From Lingula anatina (Eukaryota > Brachiopoda > Lingulata > Lingulida > Lingulidae), in NCBI RefSeq assembly GCF_001039355.2, contig NW_019774291.1, forward strand, positions 163,229 through 227,228: a stretch of DNA of 64,000 nucleotides. The letters are read 5' to 3'. Both the position numbers and the translations under genes were made by a program. The notes under the pieces were generated by a model. It saw only the letters and a program-made list of their open reading frames with translations, was not told the origin of the DNA and made no database searches. Positions 24,122 through 37,096 of this stretch are shown here, piece by piece. The number at the start of each line of letters is the position of its first letter. Positions within the stretch are counted from its first letter, which is position 1.

Positions 24122-24832
24122 TGCTACAGATTACTTTGGTCAAGACAATGAGTATTCCTCAAACAACCTTAAAAAATAAGGTATCATTGTAGTTACCACT
24201 AATGCATTACCAGTGCATTACCAGCACATGTTCCATTTGGCATATTGTAACAATCCACTTACATTAATATACAGTTGTGATAGTTATGTCTTAAGAAAAT
24301 GTATTCTGACTTATTAATAAGCAAAAACGCAAACTGAAATTCTGTTTTTTACACATTGCTAATTAAAGCTAATACTGTATGGTGGTGCAGGAAAGGGTGA
24401 ATTAGAATTTAAGCAAAATTATTATGATTATGCTATCTACATGTACACGTAGTACAGTGCCAGTAAGTTATATTCCTTTTTTTATTTACTATTGTGTAAT
24501 TGTAATACATGTAATAAATCGAATTTTAAATGGAATATTATGATTGTATCGGTTATATGGTTTTACAGGTACCCCCTCACCCTACTTGAACCCCATATAA
24601 GGGTTGCCTCCTGCTTCCTTCATTAGTACTGTTAATTACTCAATGTCATGCAATTATGCAGTGTCAGGTAACATTTACTATTACATAATACTGTACATGC
24701 ACGTATATGTATTCCTTGTCACATATATTTCATTACTTTCCTAACCTAGACGGTAGGTATGGTTTTCAAATGTGATCAAACAAAGCTAAATTAGTGCTTC
24801 ATTTGCACTAAATTCCACTTCATATAACTCAC

Positions 24833-24970
24833 CGTAAGCCTTTTGACCCACCTATGCAGACTGAACTCACTTCCGTGTTCAAGAGGATATGGAAATTCTC
24901 GCTTCGTATAGGTGAGATTAATATTGTCCAATTGCCGTTTAGCCTCGTATTTACTCCGTAAGACGTATAC
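24833..24970 (-). other. Probable 5' untranslated exon of the annexin gene
   Basis: On the minus strand the sequence ends CTTACG followed by a donor GTGAGTTATATG at 24832. It lies about 0.7 kb upstream of the start codon exon. A matching donor is in the left copy at 22269-22270. The upstream limit is not defined by sequence alone. Confidence 0.4.
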
Positions 24971-25100
24971 ATTTGCCACATTTAGGTTGAGTGGTTTAGT
25001 TAGGTTGTTCTTATATATACATATGTACAGTTTGATATTCATTTGTTTGTAAACACATTTTTTTTTCAAAGAGTATTGTATTGGTTCCCTTTCCCTGAGT
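24970..25100. promoter_or_regulatory. Candidate bidirectional promoter between annexin (-) and FAM241B-like (+)
   Basis: The inferred 5' exons of the two genes face away from each other here, separated by little more than 100 bases. No TATA box was found in a convincing position. The same arrangement is preserved in the left copy (about 22400-22520). Confidence 0.35.
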
Positions 25101-25144
25101 CATGAGAGTTTGACCTAAACAAGAAAGAACTCGCAAGAAAACCT
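25080..25144 (+). other. Probable 5' untranslated exon of the FAM241B-like gene
   Basis: Sequence ending AAAACCT is followed by the strong donor GTAAGTATTTTT. The next acceptor (CAACTGTAG at 25586-25594) lies just upstream of the start codon exon. The left copy has a donor at the same place (22576). The transcription start is not visible. Confidence 0.4.
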
Positions 25145-25605
25145 GTAAGTATTTTTCCTCTTTTTAAATGGGTTTGGAGGTTAGTACATGTAGTACTTAG
25201 TAGTGTGATTGTTTATAAATCTGTTCTCAGATCAATTCAACTTGGTTTTGTCATTATCATATTGTTTAGATATATTGGTTTGATGTTTTCTTTTTATCAT
25301 AATTTAAATTATATTGATAAATTTAGGAACTCACAAGAAAAGTAGTATTTTCCTGCAAATTGGTTAACTCGGTGTGATTAAAATTTCACAGATTGCTTTA
25401 ACTTGGTTGCATTAAAAAAAATTAAGTTTTTTTTCACACTTCTATCTGTCTCCTTTTAACATGTGCTTACATGTTGCAGGTGCATATAACAGCCCTATTT
25501 ACAGTAACATCTTTACTTGATAATTATTGCCGATGGTGTGCATTTTAAAATGATTCACCTGCAATACTTTAATTTGTCACATGTACAACTGTAGGTTATA
25601 CCATA

Positions 25606-26365
25606 ATGGTGAGAATACTTAGTAATGGTGACATAGTTCAAGATGATGACCCTAGAATAAAACGGAATTCTGGGCAAAGCAGCTCATCAGGTCAAAGAAG
25701 AGTAAGTTCTTGTTAATATTATTTTTAGACTATTCTGTTTGTGAAAATATCATTGTAAATTTTAAATGGTTTATCTTGTTCATATCTGTATATCTAGAAG
25801 GCTTGGGCTTCTATAAATGTTTTCCTCCAATAAATTGATTGTGGATGAACTTTCCACTAAATTGAAAATACTTTTGCACAAAATGCTGAATGAAATTATC
25901 AGATATTCCAAACTAATACACACTAGATTTCATGACACAAATTAACTCTGCATTTAAAGCAGTCTAAAAGAATTATTAAATATACACAAGAAATCAATGG
26001 CAGCATAATTTCATCTGTATAAATCTAAATTCATCTGTGTCCAGGGTTTTGTACAGCACAATGACAACCCTTATCAACAGGGAGCAGGAGGGGTGCAGAC
26101 TGTGTCCATATTTGAAGTGATGAACCAGAAGCTTTTAGATGCTGGACTCCCTCGCTTTAACCTAGGACCTTACACAGTGGAACCTATAGCCACGGTGGGG
26201 ATGATACTGGCTGGACTCATGTTTGGACTGCCAGGCTTGGTATTTGGGGCACTGTTATTTATAGTTGTGAAAGTTAGCAATGGACAGGGCAATCAGGGCG
26301 GACAAGAAGGTGCTGGTAGAGCTATGAGGAGGGGATTCCAAGGGGGACACACACTGGGGAGATAA
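25606..26365 (+). CDS. FAM241B-like small membrane protein, two coding exons
   Basis: Coding exons are 25606-25701 (96 bases) and 26045-26365, joined in phase 0 across a GTAAGT...CAG intron to give 138 residues. The N-terminus MVRILSNGDIVQDDDPR is the hallmark of the FAM241 family (vertebrate FAM241B starts almost the same way). A variable Ser/Gln-rich linker follows, then a conserved block FEVMNQKLLDAGLPRFNLG (55-73) and one hydrophobic segment at about 79-107. A Gly/Gln/Arg-rich tail after that hydrophobic segment is an extension beyond the usual end of the vertebrate protein. Family knowledge points to endolysosomal membranes, but the function is poorly defined. An intron in the 5' leader is likely, with acceptor at 25594. 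Confidence 0.88.
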
Positions 26366-29300
26366 AATAAGAAATATTCTGTGGATTCAGATATGACCTT
26401 GACAAACAAATTCACTACGTACAACAAATATGAACATATTTTAAATGTCTAAAATTTGTTGAAAGGAATAGAGTAGCAACAATTGAAGAAGGTGTAATTA
26501 ATTTAAATCAAAAAGAAAGGCATATGAAGTTCTAATAGGCTGGAGAGACGGTTGCTTTTTGCTCCTATTGCATAAATTGTATATGAAAGAATAGATACAG
26601 TGGAACACATTCAAGATGGTGGAACTCACAAATTGAGAGTATTTTTCATAGCCAGTGCCAAGAACACATTTGCATATTTTAGGTACGCAAGTCCTGACTT
26701 TTTTTGTTTTGCATGGGGGAACCACATATGATTCATCTTGGTTTTCCTCATCCCAAATAGGCTCTTAAGATGTGGCAAAGGTACTGAATGGTCGTACTGA
26801 TGTGCTTAATGTGCTTGTTAGACATGTTGGAAGGCTCCCCATCACTGCACATATTCTCTTTTTACTTATTGGTCATAGGCTGATATTGCTACTTCACACA
26901 CACGATAGTGTTTCTGATATTCCCAGTCAAGATGAACATACAGTATGTTTAGTATTGCATCATTAAAATTATTCCTTTCACTATATATACTATGTGGCAA
27001 TTATCACGTCTAGGCTTGTAATTCCCCTGAGCCCTCATTTGTCAAGAGTATTTACCATGAATTTATGCTGTGCAGCTTTTATGCAGGCTTCTGTGCTACA
27101 TTAACCTATTTTGGTAAGATATTTTGATGTCATTACTCTTACTCCTAGCATAACGAATGAGCTGTAAGTAACTTTTGGCAGCATAGCACTATTTTTACCC
27201 AAGCCTTGCAGCCAAAAATACTAGACATAATTGCTGCTTTCACGATGCATCTTTTAACTTCAAATTCAAAATGATACAAATATCACAATATCTTGCTTTT
27301 TTTCTACAATATACCTTTCTACTGTTGCCTGTTCATCTTGACCTGAGTGAAGAAAGCACCTAATAGTTATAGTCTTGAAATTTTTAACAGTATAAACAGG
27401 TGAGACAAGAAAAGTGCAACACTTTCAGTAATTAACTGGTCAGTTAATGTTATTTTAATAACATAATTGAAATATCCAATGATTCCAAAAATGGTGAATT
27501 GGTGACCTTCAGATGTATTATAAAGCACACTAAAACCGTAGCATATATAAGCTCAGTGCTTGGGCCTTATTTTGTGAGCCCATTTGGGATCAGGAAAGGC
27601 AAGGTGTGTAGTTACTCCATGCACAAATCATTCTGAATGCAAATCTGGTTTTTACAGACGAAAAAAAAGAAAAGCAAAAAAAAAAACAAAAAAAAAACGC
27701 CAGGTTCTCATTCCTACTCCACGCAAAAGTGGTCTTGGCATCGACTACAGAACGTACTTTTTTTAGCATAACTCACAAATACATTGTATTCAAGCTGTTA
27801 ATCTATGTATTTTGCCCATCTCATGGCAACGCATTTTGACCTGCAGTCATATTCATGATACGTGGTCATGGGTATTAGTAAAGATGGATTCGCCACTATA
27901 CCGCAGTCTTTGAATAGGAAGGCATGTATATATTTTGCCTGATTTGGCTCCCTTGCTGGTCCGTTCCTCTCTCGTCGCCAGATATGATATTTGGACACCG
28001 TGTTGGATTTAAAATTGTGCGATTTGTGCATACAACCCCTAGAAAGTGGGTTCTGGATGTCACATGTAATTACAACAGTCAGTTTGTTTGAGGGTAAAGG
28101 GGTGATGTGAAGTTTTTTTTGTTAGCAATTTTTAATGTGCATTTGTACAGTATAAAAGAATATAGGTGGTTTTAAATTAAATGGTTGGAATTGTAACTGG
28201 GAGATAAAAGTCATTTTGATATTCAAATAAAATCATTTAAGCAATAGTGTTTTGTTGACATTTGTTTCAATGGTCAGGATATGGGATGTTCATCGTCTTG
28301 AATTTTTCGGTTTTTTAAGCACTACTGCCCCAAGGCACATTGCATCTTTTTAAAGTAATACCATTTTCACAACTGCTTAAAGTTTGCAATTTCGCTCAAG
28401 GGATTGTGCATGCGACTCTGTGATTGTTCATTATCCTGAAGTCAAGGAAATATATTTACATCCGTCAAAATTTTTGTATTTGTTGGTTTTTTAGGTAACC
28501 ACTTAAAGTGACAAAGCGTAAGATTTTAGCCACGATTTTTTTTTTACTGAAAAGTACATAAATCACTTGTTACACTTATTACCCATGGAAATAATTTTGA
28601 CCATTTTAACAGGTCAATACCATGTGCTTATGTCACCAAAAACTAATCTATTTCCTCCTGATGCTCCCGACCGCTACCCGTCTCCCATCAGACAGTTTTG
28701 AATTGCGCGCAACTTGAAAGTTCGTGCTCGAAGAGAATTTGAAAAAAAAAAACGCTTAGTGTACCCTCTGATATCAGAGACTTGTACTATAGTATACAAA
28801 ATTAAAATGTGAGCGATACAATAATTTTGTTACAGACTACTAGCGCACCCTGTGTTCAGAGAGTACGCTTAGTGTGGGTTCAAAACTAATTTTTATGGGA
28901 AATGAGGATCATGAGACCAATGAGTTGAAGAAAATAGGGCCTACCCTTTGCCTCATGAAAATTAGTTTTAACTCAAAAGTGTTTTTGTACTTAATAGGCT
29001 GGGCATCTTTAAGTGAAAAGTTGTGGATGGATTTTGATAAAATGTTCAGGATAGTTAGGAGATGGGCTAACGTAAAATTGATAATATTTTTGTGGCGATC
29101 CATTATTTGATTTATAATCACGAGAGGAACTGAACAGAGATCTGAGCTCTCTGAGTACTTTTCTAGTTTTGAGCTTATTACCACCAGGAAATGGTTGAGA
29201 ACCCCAAGAAAATTTGATTGAAACAACTTACAACAACCTATCCATGTGTGTTTTTATTCGTTAATTGTGCTCATACATTTTGATACAGTTCCAAATTACG

Positions 29301-30155
29301 GCCAGAAAATTCTGCACTTATCCAATAAGCCAAAACAGTATAAACGTGAATGATAAAGTGAAGTGTTTATACAGACATCTACACTGGTTTAAATATGCAG
29401 ATTTGCAAAACGATGTAAACATATCAACAAATATTATATAAAATCTTAATTTAAACATGTAAAACGCATATAATTATAAATAACGTCCATACTTTGCCTG
29501 TTTAAAAGGTCCCTGATTATTTTGGCAAATAGTCTTTTAAAGTCTCGTTGTGAACTCAAGCTATTTATACATTTTATAAATTGCTCACACACACACACAG
29601 CCTATTTAAACCTATAACAAGACTGGTGGGGAGCTGATAAATAAGGAAAATAACATATCCCCGATCACATTTAAATATGGCCTCATGCATCTCACCAAAC
29701 ACACTCCATTACCATTCCAGTTGCAGGACCTCGGGGATAGGCTGTTTACATTACTATGAATTTATCATATATTAACACGTGATGTGGTCTTTATTACAAA
29801 CGGTTCTGATGTAAAATGGTAGTTCAAAGTAACGCCATATACGACCATGATTTGCTGGTAGGCCTGCAGAACAATATGTCATCCTCGTAAGACCAGCGCC
29901 CTGCTGCAGACATGTGCAGTGGCCTTTTCCTTTACACTTCTTAAAACACTGAATAATCGGAGCATGTGTAACCAGTCATGAAACTTCTATATGCTGCAAG
30001 TGATATTTGGAACAACCCCAAAAGGCATTTTCGGCTTAGTGTTTATGTATATATATTACTCATATTTAATATATCATTGTCTTTTCGATTGTCCGATTTC
30101 ATATCGTTTTACAGCATACCGAGTTTGATCCTGAAAAAACATTAAAAGGAACTAT
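26366..30155. other. Intergenic region between FAM241B-like and olfactomedin genes
   Basis: It holds the 3' ends of two converging genes and no further gene that I can support. From about 26858 it is repeated at 33610 onwards. A short acceptor-bounded open segment at 28613-28701 is discussed as a weak exon candidate. The A-rich block at 27660-27700 and CA repeat at 29588-29600 are low complexity. Confidence 0.5.
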
Positions 30156-31733
30156 TTAGGAGAAGTCGGGTAAAAACTGCAGTGGGTAGGTAAGCAGGTG
30201 CCCGTTGTCCCAGGCAAAAATCATTCTTTCTCTGGGATTGTAACTTAACTGGTAAATGGCGCCGTATTTGCTAGGCACTGCGATCTTCTGGTAATACTCC
30301 TTGCCTGTTTCAGTGTCAAACACGTACTGCTTCTCCCCTGGCAGCCGGAATTGGTAAGAATCCATGGTGTACATGACACCGCAGACAAAGAAAACGTTGC
30401 TGACAGTGGTTTTCAGGCGATTTGTGCGCCACGTTTTGAGGATTGACAAGTTCTCGGGGTCTAGTTTGCTGATGATGAGGTAGCCGTTGTCTTTGTCGGT
30501 GGTATACACCGCCCACATCCCTTTTTCGTCTACGTTGAGGTCTATGTACGTGCGCCCTCCTCGGTTGTACAGGTACAGTGAGGAGTGGCGGATGTGATTG
30601 CGAGCGACGACAGTCCCCCGGGACAGGTCGTACCTTTTCAAGGAAGTGTCATAATCTGCGTAATATAAAGACCCATTATACACAACCGACCCAGTACCCG
30701 AAAAGAAAATGATGGGATAGACAGCTTGCCTCGAGAGCTCGCCCCCAATGAAGTCTGTATAGTTCTCGTAGCCGTAAACGTAGTTTCCTTTCTGCGAGGG
30801 GGTATGGTACTGCGTCACCATGTAAAACACTCTCTTTTTGGAGGCGTCATCGCGCGGGAGCGGATCCTTGAACCAGGCCCCCGCCTTCAGTCCCTCCATC
30901 CACGTGTGGGTTATGGGCTGGTCTAACGCTATACCTCGGCGCTTTTTGCAAATAGCTAGAATGGTAAAGAAAATGATATTCGGCTTAACATGAATAAATT
31001 GCTTCATTAGTTCAGGTAAGAAGCTTGTCGGAAGTTTATGATCAGGCAATTCAGTATTCGTCTCTTTTGGAAATTCCGCCCTCTGAATCGCGCAAACTAA
31101 CGTCTGCAGGGCGTCTTGCTAAAACATTGGAAATACGCATATGCTGTGATTTGATCACTTTTGTAGATTCTTGAAATTATGATTCGCGCTGCTTTCTCTG
31201 AATAGAATGTTAAGTTGCGTTCACCCTAGTATTTTTAATATTCTCATCAGTTTCTCTCGCTTTTCGCAGGATTTAAATTTTTTTTTTCTTCATAACAAAT
31301 TTATGACCCCTGAACTAAATTACAGACACTTGAATTCTAAAGTTGCGCAGGTTTGATGATATCTCGTCCTTTCATTTCCTGATCATCCCTCAGTTAGTCA
31401 TTAGTTGTAAAAACAAATGATGGTAAAAATGATAACAAAGCACTTGAAAGTCTTTGTGTTTTATAAACTCAATGTTTCAACGGGGAGGTGGGTGGGCCCG
31501 TGAAGAACGCCTGGCAACGTACTGACAGGTAACATACTGTTCTTCAAACACGTTTACAGAACTGACCCTACCAACAAGGGTCCTAAAGAGATCGTAATTG
31601 AGTTTCTTTAACGAAACTACTTACACTTGTCGATTTTCTCCACGGCGACCGCGTCTCCTCGGAAAGGTGATGACCCCGCTTTTTGGTCGTAATAACTCCG
31701 ACATACTTCCAGCCGGCCTTGTAGGCTTTGGAC
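30156..31733 (-). pseudogene. Left copy of the last two olfactomedin exons (probably allelic)
   Basis: Exon 3 is 31733-31625 and exon 4 is 30955-30156 with stop. Both are nearly identical to 38674-38566 and 37896-37097. In exon 4 the only amino-acid change I noticed is Glu instead of Asp in the LDPENLS segment. The open frame is intact, so this is not decayed. It lacks exons 1 and 2 because the duplicated block ends at the N. A real tandem duplicate is possible but less likely than an unmerged allele. Confidence 0.82.
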
Positions 31734-33608
31734 CTGGATTTAATGAAATAAAAAGGATTTATTGCAAAGAACACTCACTGATTTCACGCCTATGCGGTCT
31801 CTTGACATCTGTTTTAACGACCTTTTCTCCGCGGCGCAGTCAATGGAACGAGACATATGAACATCGTCCAATAACCTAGACTATTGACATAGCTAAACCG
31901 AATTTCTCCGTTTCATAATACAAACCCTGGGAACTTCACCTGTGTGAATCGTTGGATCACAATTATAACAACTTGATGAAAAACACAGCTTTGACAAAAC
32001 TCATTCACTGACCTTTTTTCTGACACACAAATTCCTCTACTTTCTCTCCACCAGAATGTTTGCTGACAAATGGCAGCCATAGTAACACTTTAGCAGCAAA
32101 ATCGTTGTATTTATGACCCGTTTTAATGGTTCACTAGTAATGCACTTTTTATTAAGAATGGTCAAACTTGTCGTTGGGCAGGAGGCTAGCTTTCTAGATG
32201 ACCGGTGCCCTGCACTCGTGCTGATCAAGGGGAGATTCTATTAAGCACAGACTCAATAACTATTAGACCTCGCAGTGACCTTCCGTGTTTTTTATGTTAT
32301 TTTCTCATTCAGTTCGATGGCATGTTGACGTTGAGGGTTCATCTGTACCCACCCATTCGCCGCCATTCACCAAAGCACCTGTTTACATATACAGCAAACC
32401 GAACTGCCAATGGTGGAACTATTAATCATTGCACAACCAATATTTTCAACATTCAAGATCTAATATCATTGTGATAAGACCCCCCCTCCCCCGCATATCT
32501 ACCTGTGTTTTGGAATTTTTTCCTTGGTTCTGTTTCTAACATTCGTTTAAGAGTTTTGCCTAGTTTAAACTTCATTCTGAATATAGGCCCTATATATTCT
32601 TGCTCCGTCTTGTGGTCTGTCCATAAAAATACAATTTGCGTTCTTATCTTAAGGCATTCAATAAGCATGGCCAGAAAATCAAAACTCTACAGGTAATTTT
32701 AGATTTGTTCTTCTGTGTTCTCGCCTCTTTGTGGGGGAGCAGGCTTTGTCAACGGAAAGCATTCCCATGATATTTCCCATGCAATTCATCTCGACACCCA
32801 GACGGTGTTTTTCTTTTTCTTCATTTTCACAATAATAATCACACACAAAAAAGTAAGGAAAAAAGTTTACTACAACTCCAGCGGCTCTTATATTGCATGG
32901 GAGATGCAACCTGCCTTTTTGACTACAGATCCACATTTAATTGTTGCCGCTATTAAAGCAAACTGAACAACAATTCTTATGGTGCCAAAGGAAACAGAAT
33001 AAAATAAAATACACAAAGAAACCAGTAACTCTTTGGGTTAAAATAATGCGTTCTTCAAAGGCTAATCTGCACGTACACAATCCGCACAATTTCTAACGAA
33101 ACGCTAATTCATAACAGAAGTCTTGGCTGAGCATTCACTTGTCGTCTGACATTGTTCTAACCCTGCCTTAAGGAAGCCTGTAACAATTTCCAACTTGTTT
33201 AAAACAATCTGTAATGAACACTTTTGGTGCGTGAAATTCTGCAGTAGAACAAGTCTTTTTTAAACTCGGGTCTGCAAAAAGATCGCTTCTTCGTGGGCGA
33301 GCTCTTCAGGATAGACTCACAAACCACTCATTACTTGAAAGAACGAGCGTAGTGCTGTTCTTGCTTACAGGGATCGTAGTAGGAAAATAATGAGCTTGTG
33401 TTACTCATGCGCGAAGAAACTTTAAAAAAACTTTGGAATAGTCAATCATCATACGGCAGGGAGGGACAGAGGGTTGGGTTGGAAGGGGTGTAAGTTAATT
33501 TAATTGGTATGAACATTATAATTTTACAGATAAGTTCACTCTGTCATAAGATCTACTGCCATTTAACAAAAGCTATATGAGTTAGTGTAAAATGTGTCCC
33601 CCCGCCCC
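31734..33608. other. Part of olfactomedin intron 2, left copy
   Basis: Intronic sequence equivalent to 38675-40510. Small open frames here are paired on both strands and show no motif. Nothing else was recognised. Confidence 0.5.
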
Positions 33609-33609
33609 N
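33609..33609. other. Single undetermined base marking a contig join
   Basis: An isolated N between the end of the left copy and the start of the right copy of the 6.8-kb block. The flanking C-rich tract on the left may have ended the contig. Confidence 0.9.
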
Positions 33610-34460
33610 ATTTGTTTTCATTTTACTTATTGGTCATAGGCTGATATTGCTACTTCACACACACGATAGTGTTTCTGATATTCCCAGTCAAGATGAACAT
33701 ACAGTATGTTCACTATTGCATCATTAAAATTATTCCTTTCACTATATATACTATGTGGCAATTATCACGTCTAGGCTTGTAATTCCCCTGAGCCCTCATT
33801 TGTCAAGAGTATTTACCATGAATTTATGCTGTGCAGCTTTAATGCAGGCTTCTGTGCTACATTAACCTATTTTGGTAAGATATTTTGATGTCATTAGTCT
33901 TACTCCTAGCATAACGAATGAGCTGTAAGTAACTTTTGGCAGCATAGCACTATTTTTACCCAAGCCTTGCAGCCAAAAAATACTAGATGTAATTGCTGCT
34001 TTCACAATGCATCTTTTAACTTCAAATTCAAAATGATACAAATATCACAATATCTTGCTTTTTTTCTACAATATTCCTTTCTACTGTTGCCTGTTCATCT
34101 TGACCTGAGTGAAGAAAGCACTTAATAGTTATAGTCTTGAAATTTTTAACAGTATAAACAGGTGAGACAAGAAAAGTGCAATAGTTTCAGTAATTAACTG
34201 GTCATTTAATGTTATTTTAATAACATAATTGAAATAAACAATGATTCCAAAAATGGTGAATTGGTGACCTTCAGATGTTAGAAAGCACACTAAGACCGGA
34301 GCATATATTAGCTCAGTGCTTGGGCCATATTTTGCGAGTCCATTTGGGATCAGGAAAGGCAAGATGTGTAGTTACTCCATGCACAAATCATTCTGAGTGC
34401 AAATGTAGTTTTTACATACCAAAAAAAAAAAAAAAAACAAAAAAAACGCCAGGTTCTCAT

Positions 34461-34578
34461 TGTTTCAATGGTCAGGATGTGGGATGTTCATCGTCTTGAA
34501 TTTTTCGGTTTTTTAAGCACTACTGCCCCAAGGCACATTGCATCTTTTTAAAGTAATACCATTTTCAAAACTGCTCAA
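34461..34578 (+). repeat. 118-base insertion copied from 35187-35304
   Basis: 34461-34578 is identical base for base to 35187-35304, about 0.7 kb away in the same orientation. In the left copy the sequence occurs once (about 28262-28379) and differs slightly. The insertion replaces about ten bases of the ancestral sequence and has no terminal repeats. Confidence 0.9.
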
Positions 34579-34816
34579 CACAAAGTGGTCTTGGCATCGA
34601 CTACGGAATGTACTTTTTTAAGCATAACTCATACATTGTATTCAAGCTGTTAATCCATGTATTTTGCACATCTCATGGCAAGGCATTCTGACCTGCAGTC
34701 ATATTCATAATACATGGCCATGGGTATTAGTATAGATGGACTCGCCACTATAACAATTCCTGCAGTACAGGGTATACTGCACTCTTTGAATTTTGATGTT
34801 TAACTATGAATAGGAA

Positions 34817-34819
<3 letters not shown>

Positions 34820-34852
<33 letters not shown>
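34820..34852. repeat. (AT)n microsatellite present in only one copy
   Basis: About sixteen AT dinucleotides. The equivalent place in the left copy (around 27925) has only ATATATA-length sequence. Confidence 0.85.
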
Positions 34853-34855
<3 letters not shown>

Positions 34856-37096
34856 CATGATTTGGCTCCCTTGTTGGTCTGTTCCTCTCTCGTCCCCAGA
34901 TATGTTACTTGGACACCGTGTTGGATTTAAAATTGTGCGATTTGTGAATGCAACCCCCTGAAAGTGGGTTCTGGATGTCACATGTAATTACAACAGTCAG
35001 CTTGTTTAAGGTGAAGGGGTGATGTGAAGTTTTTTTTTTGTAAGCGATTTTTAAATATGCATTTGTACAGTATAAAGGATTATAGCTGGTTTTAAATTAA
35101 ATGGTTGGAATTGTTACTGGGAGATAAAAATCATTCTGATATTCAAATAAAATCATTTAAACAGTAGTGTATTGTCAATTGACATTTGTTTCAATGGTCA
35201 GGATGTGGGATGTTCATCGTCTTGAATTTTTCGGTTTTTTAAGCACTACTGCCCCAAGGCACATTGCATCTTTTTAAAGTAATACCATTTTCAAAACTGC
35301 TCAAAACTTCGTTCAAGGGATTGTGCATGCGACTCTGTGATTGTTCATTATCCTGAAGTCAAGGAAATATATTTACCTCCGTCAAAATTTTTGTATTTGT
35401 TGGTTTTTTAGGTAATCGCTTAAAGTGACAAAGCGTAATATTTTAGCCACGTTTTTTTTTACTGAAAAGTACATAAATCACTTGTTACACTTATTACCCA
35501 TGGAAATAATTTTGACCATTTTAACAGGTCAATACCATGTGCTTATGTCACCAAAAACTAATCTATTTCCTCCTGATGCTCCCGATCGCTATCTGTGTTC
35601 CATCAGACAGTTTTGAATTGCGCGCAACTTGAAAGTTCGTGCTCGAAGAGAATTTGAAAAAAACCCACGCTTAGTGTACCCTCTGATATCAGATACTTCT
35701 AGTAGAGTATACAATATTTAAGTATGAACGATATAATAATTTTGTAACAGACTACTAGCGCACCCTGTAGTCGGAGATAACGCTTATTTTGGGTTAAAAA
35801 CTAATGTTTACAGGAAAGGAGGATCATGAGACTAATGAGTTGAAGAAAAATAGGGCCTACCCTTTGCCTCATGAAAATTAGTTTTAACTCAAAAGTGATT
35901 TTGTACTTACGCTGGGCATCTTTAAGTGAATAGCTATGGATGGATTTTGATAAAATGTTCAGGATAGTTAGGAGGTGGGTTTACTTAAAATTGATTATAT
36001 TTTTGTGGCGATCCATTATTTGATTTATAATCACGAGAGGAACTGAACAGCCGTGGCAGAGATCTGAGTACTTTTCTAGTTTTGAGCTTAGAACTAGAAA
36101 GAGGGATGGCATATTACCACCAGGAAATGGATGAGAACCCCAAGGAAATTTGATTAAAATAACTTACAACAACCTATCCATGTGTGTTTTTATTCGTTAA
36201 TTGTGCTCATACATTTTCAGTAAGTTCCAAATTACGGCAAAAAATTCTGTACTTATCCAATAAGCCAAAACAGTATAAACGTGAATGATAAAGTGAAGTG
36301 TTTATACAGACATCTACACTGCTTTAAATATGCAGATTTGCAAAACGATGTAAATATATCAACAAATATTATATAAAATCTTAATTTAAACATGTAAAAC
36401 GCATATAATTATAAATAACGTCCATACTTTGCCTGTTTTAAAGGTCCCTGATTATTTTGGCAAATAGTCTGTTAAAGTCTCGTTGTGAACTCAAGCTATT
36501 TATACATTTTATAAATTGCTCACACACACACACAGCCTATTTAAACCTATAACAAGACTGGTGGGGAGCTGATAAATAAGAAAAAAAAAAACATATCCCC
36601 GATCACATTTAAATATTGCCTCATGCATCTCACCAAACACACTCCATTACCATTCCAGTTGCAGGACCTCGGGGATAGGCTGTTTACATTACTATGAATT
36701 TATCATATATTTACACGTGATGTGGTCTTTATTACAAACAGTTCTGATGTAAAATGGTAGTTCAAAGTAACGCCATATACGGCCATGATTTGCTGGTAGG
36801 CCTGCAGAACAATATGACATCCTCGTAAGACCAGCGCCCTGCTGCAGACATGTACAGTGGCCTTTTCCTTTACACTGCTTAAAACACTGAATAATCGGAG
36901 CATGTGTAACCAGTCACGAAACTTCTATATGCTGCAAGTGATATTTGGAACAACCTCAAAAGGCATTTTCGGCTTAGTGTTTATGTATATATATTTTACT
37001 CATATTTAAGATATCATTGTCTTTTCGATTGTTCGATTTCATATCGTTTTACAGCATACCGAGTTTGATCCTGAAAAAAACATTAAAAGGGACTAT

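Larger units (their letters stand above)
22783..25356. repeat. Right copy of duplicated annexin 5' block (probable haplotype B)
   Basis: It starts within annexin exon 4 and runs through exons 3, 2 and 1, the annexin 5' exon and the FAM241B 5' exon, then continues into unique sequence after 25356. Differences from the left copy include a shorter AT repeat, a 14-base deletion near 23640 and single-base changes that are mostly silent in exons. Confidence 0.92.
26858..33608. repeat. Left copy of a 6.8-kb duplicated block (probable haplotype A)
   Basis: It aligns with 33615-40515 at high identity, with offset 6941 across the olfactomedin exons. It contains olfactomedin exons 3 and 4 and the downstream intergenic DNA, and stops at the N at 33609 in a CCCCGCCCC stretch that continues normally in the right copy. 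Confidence 0.93.
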
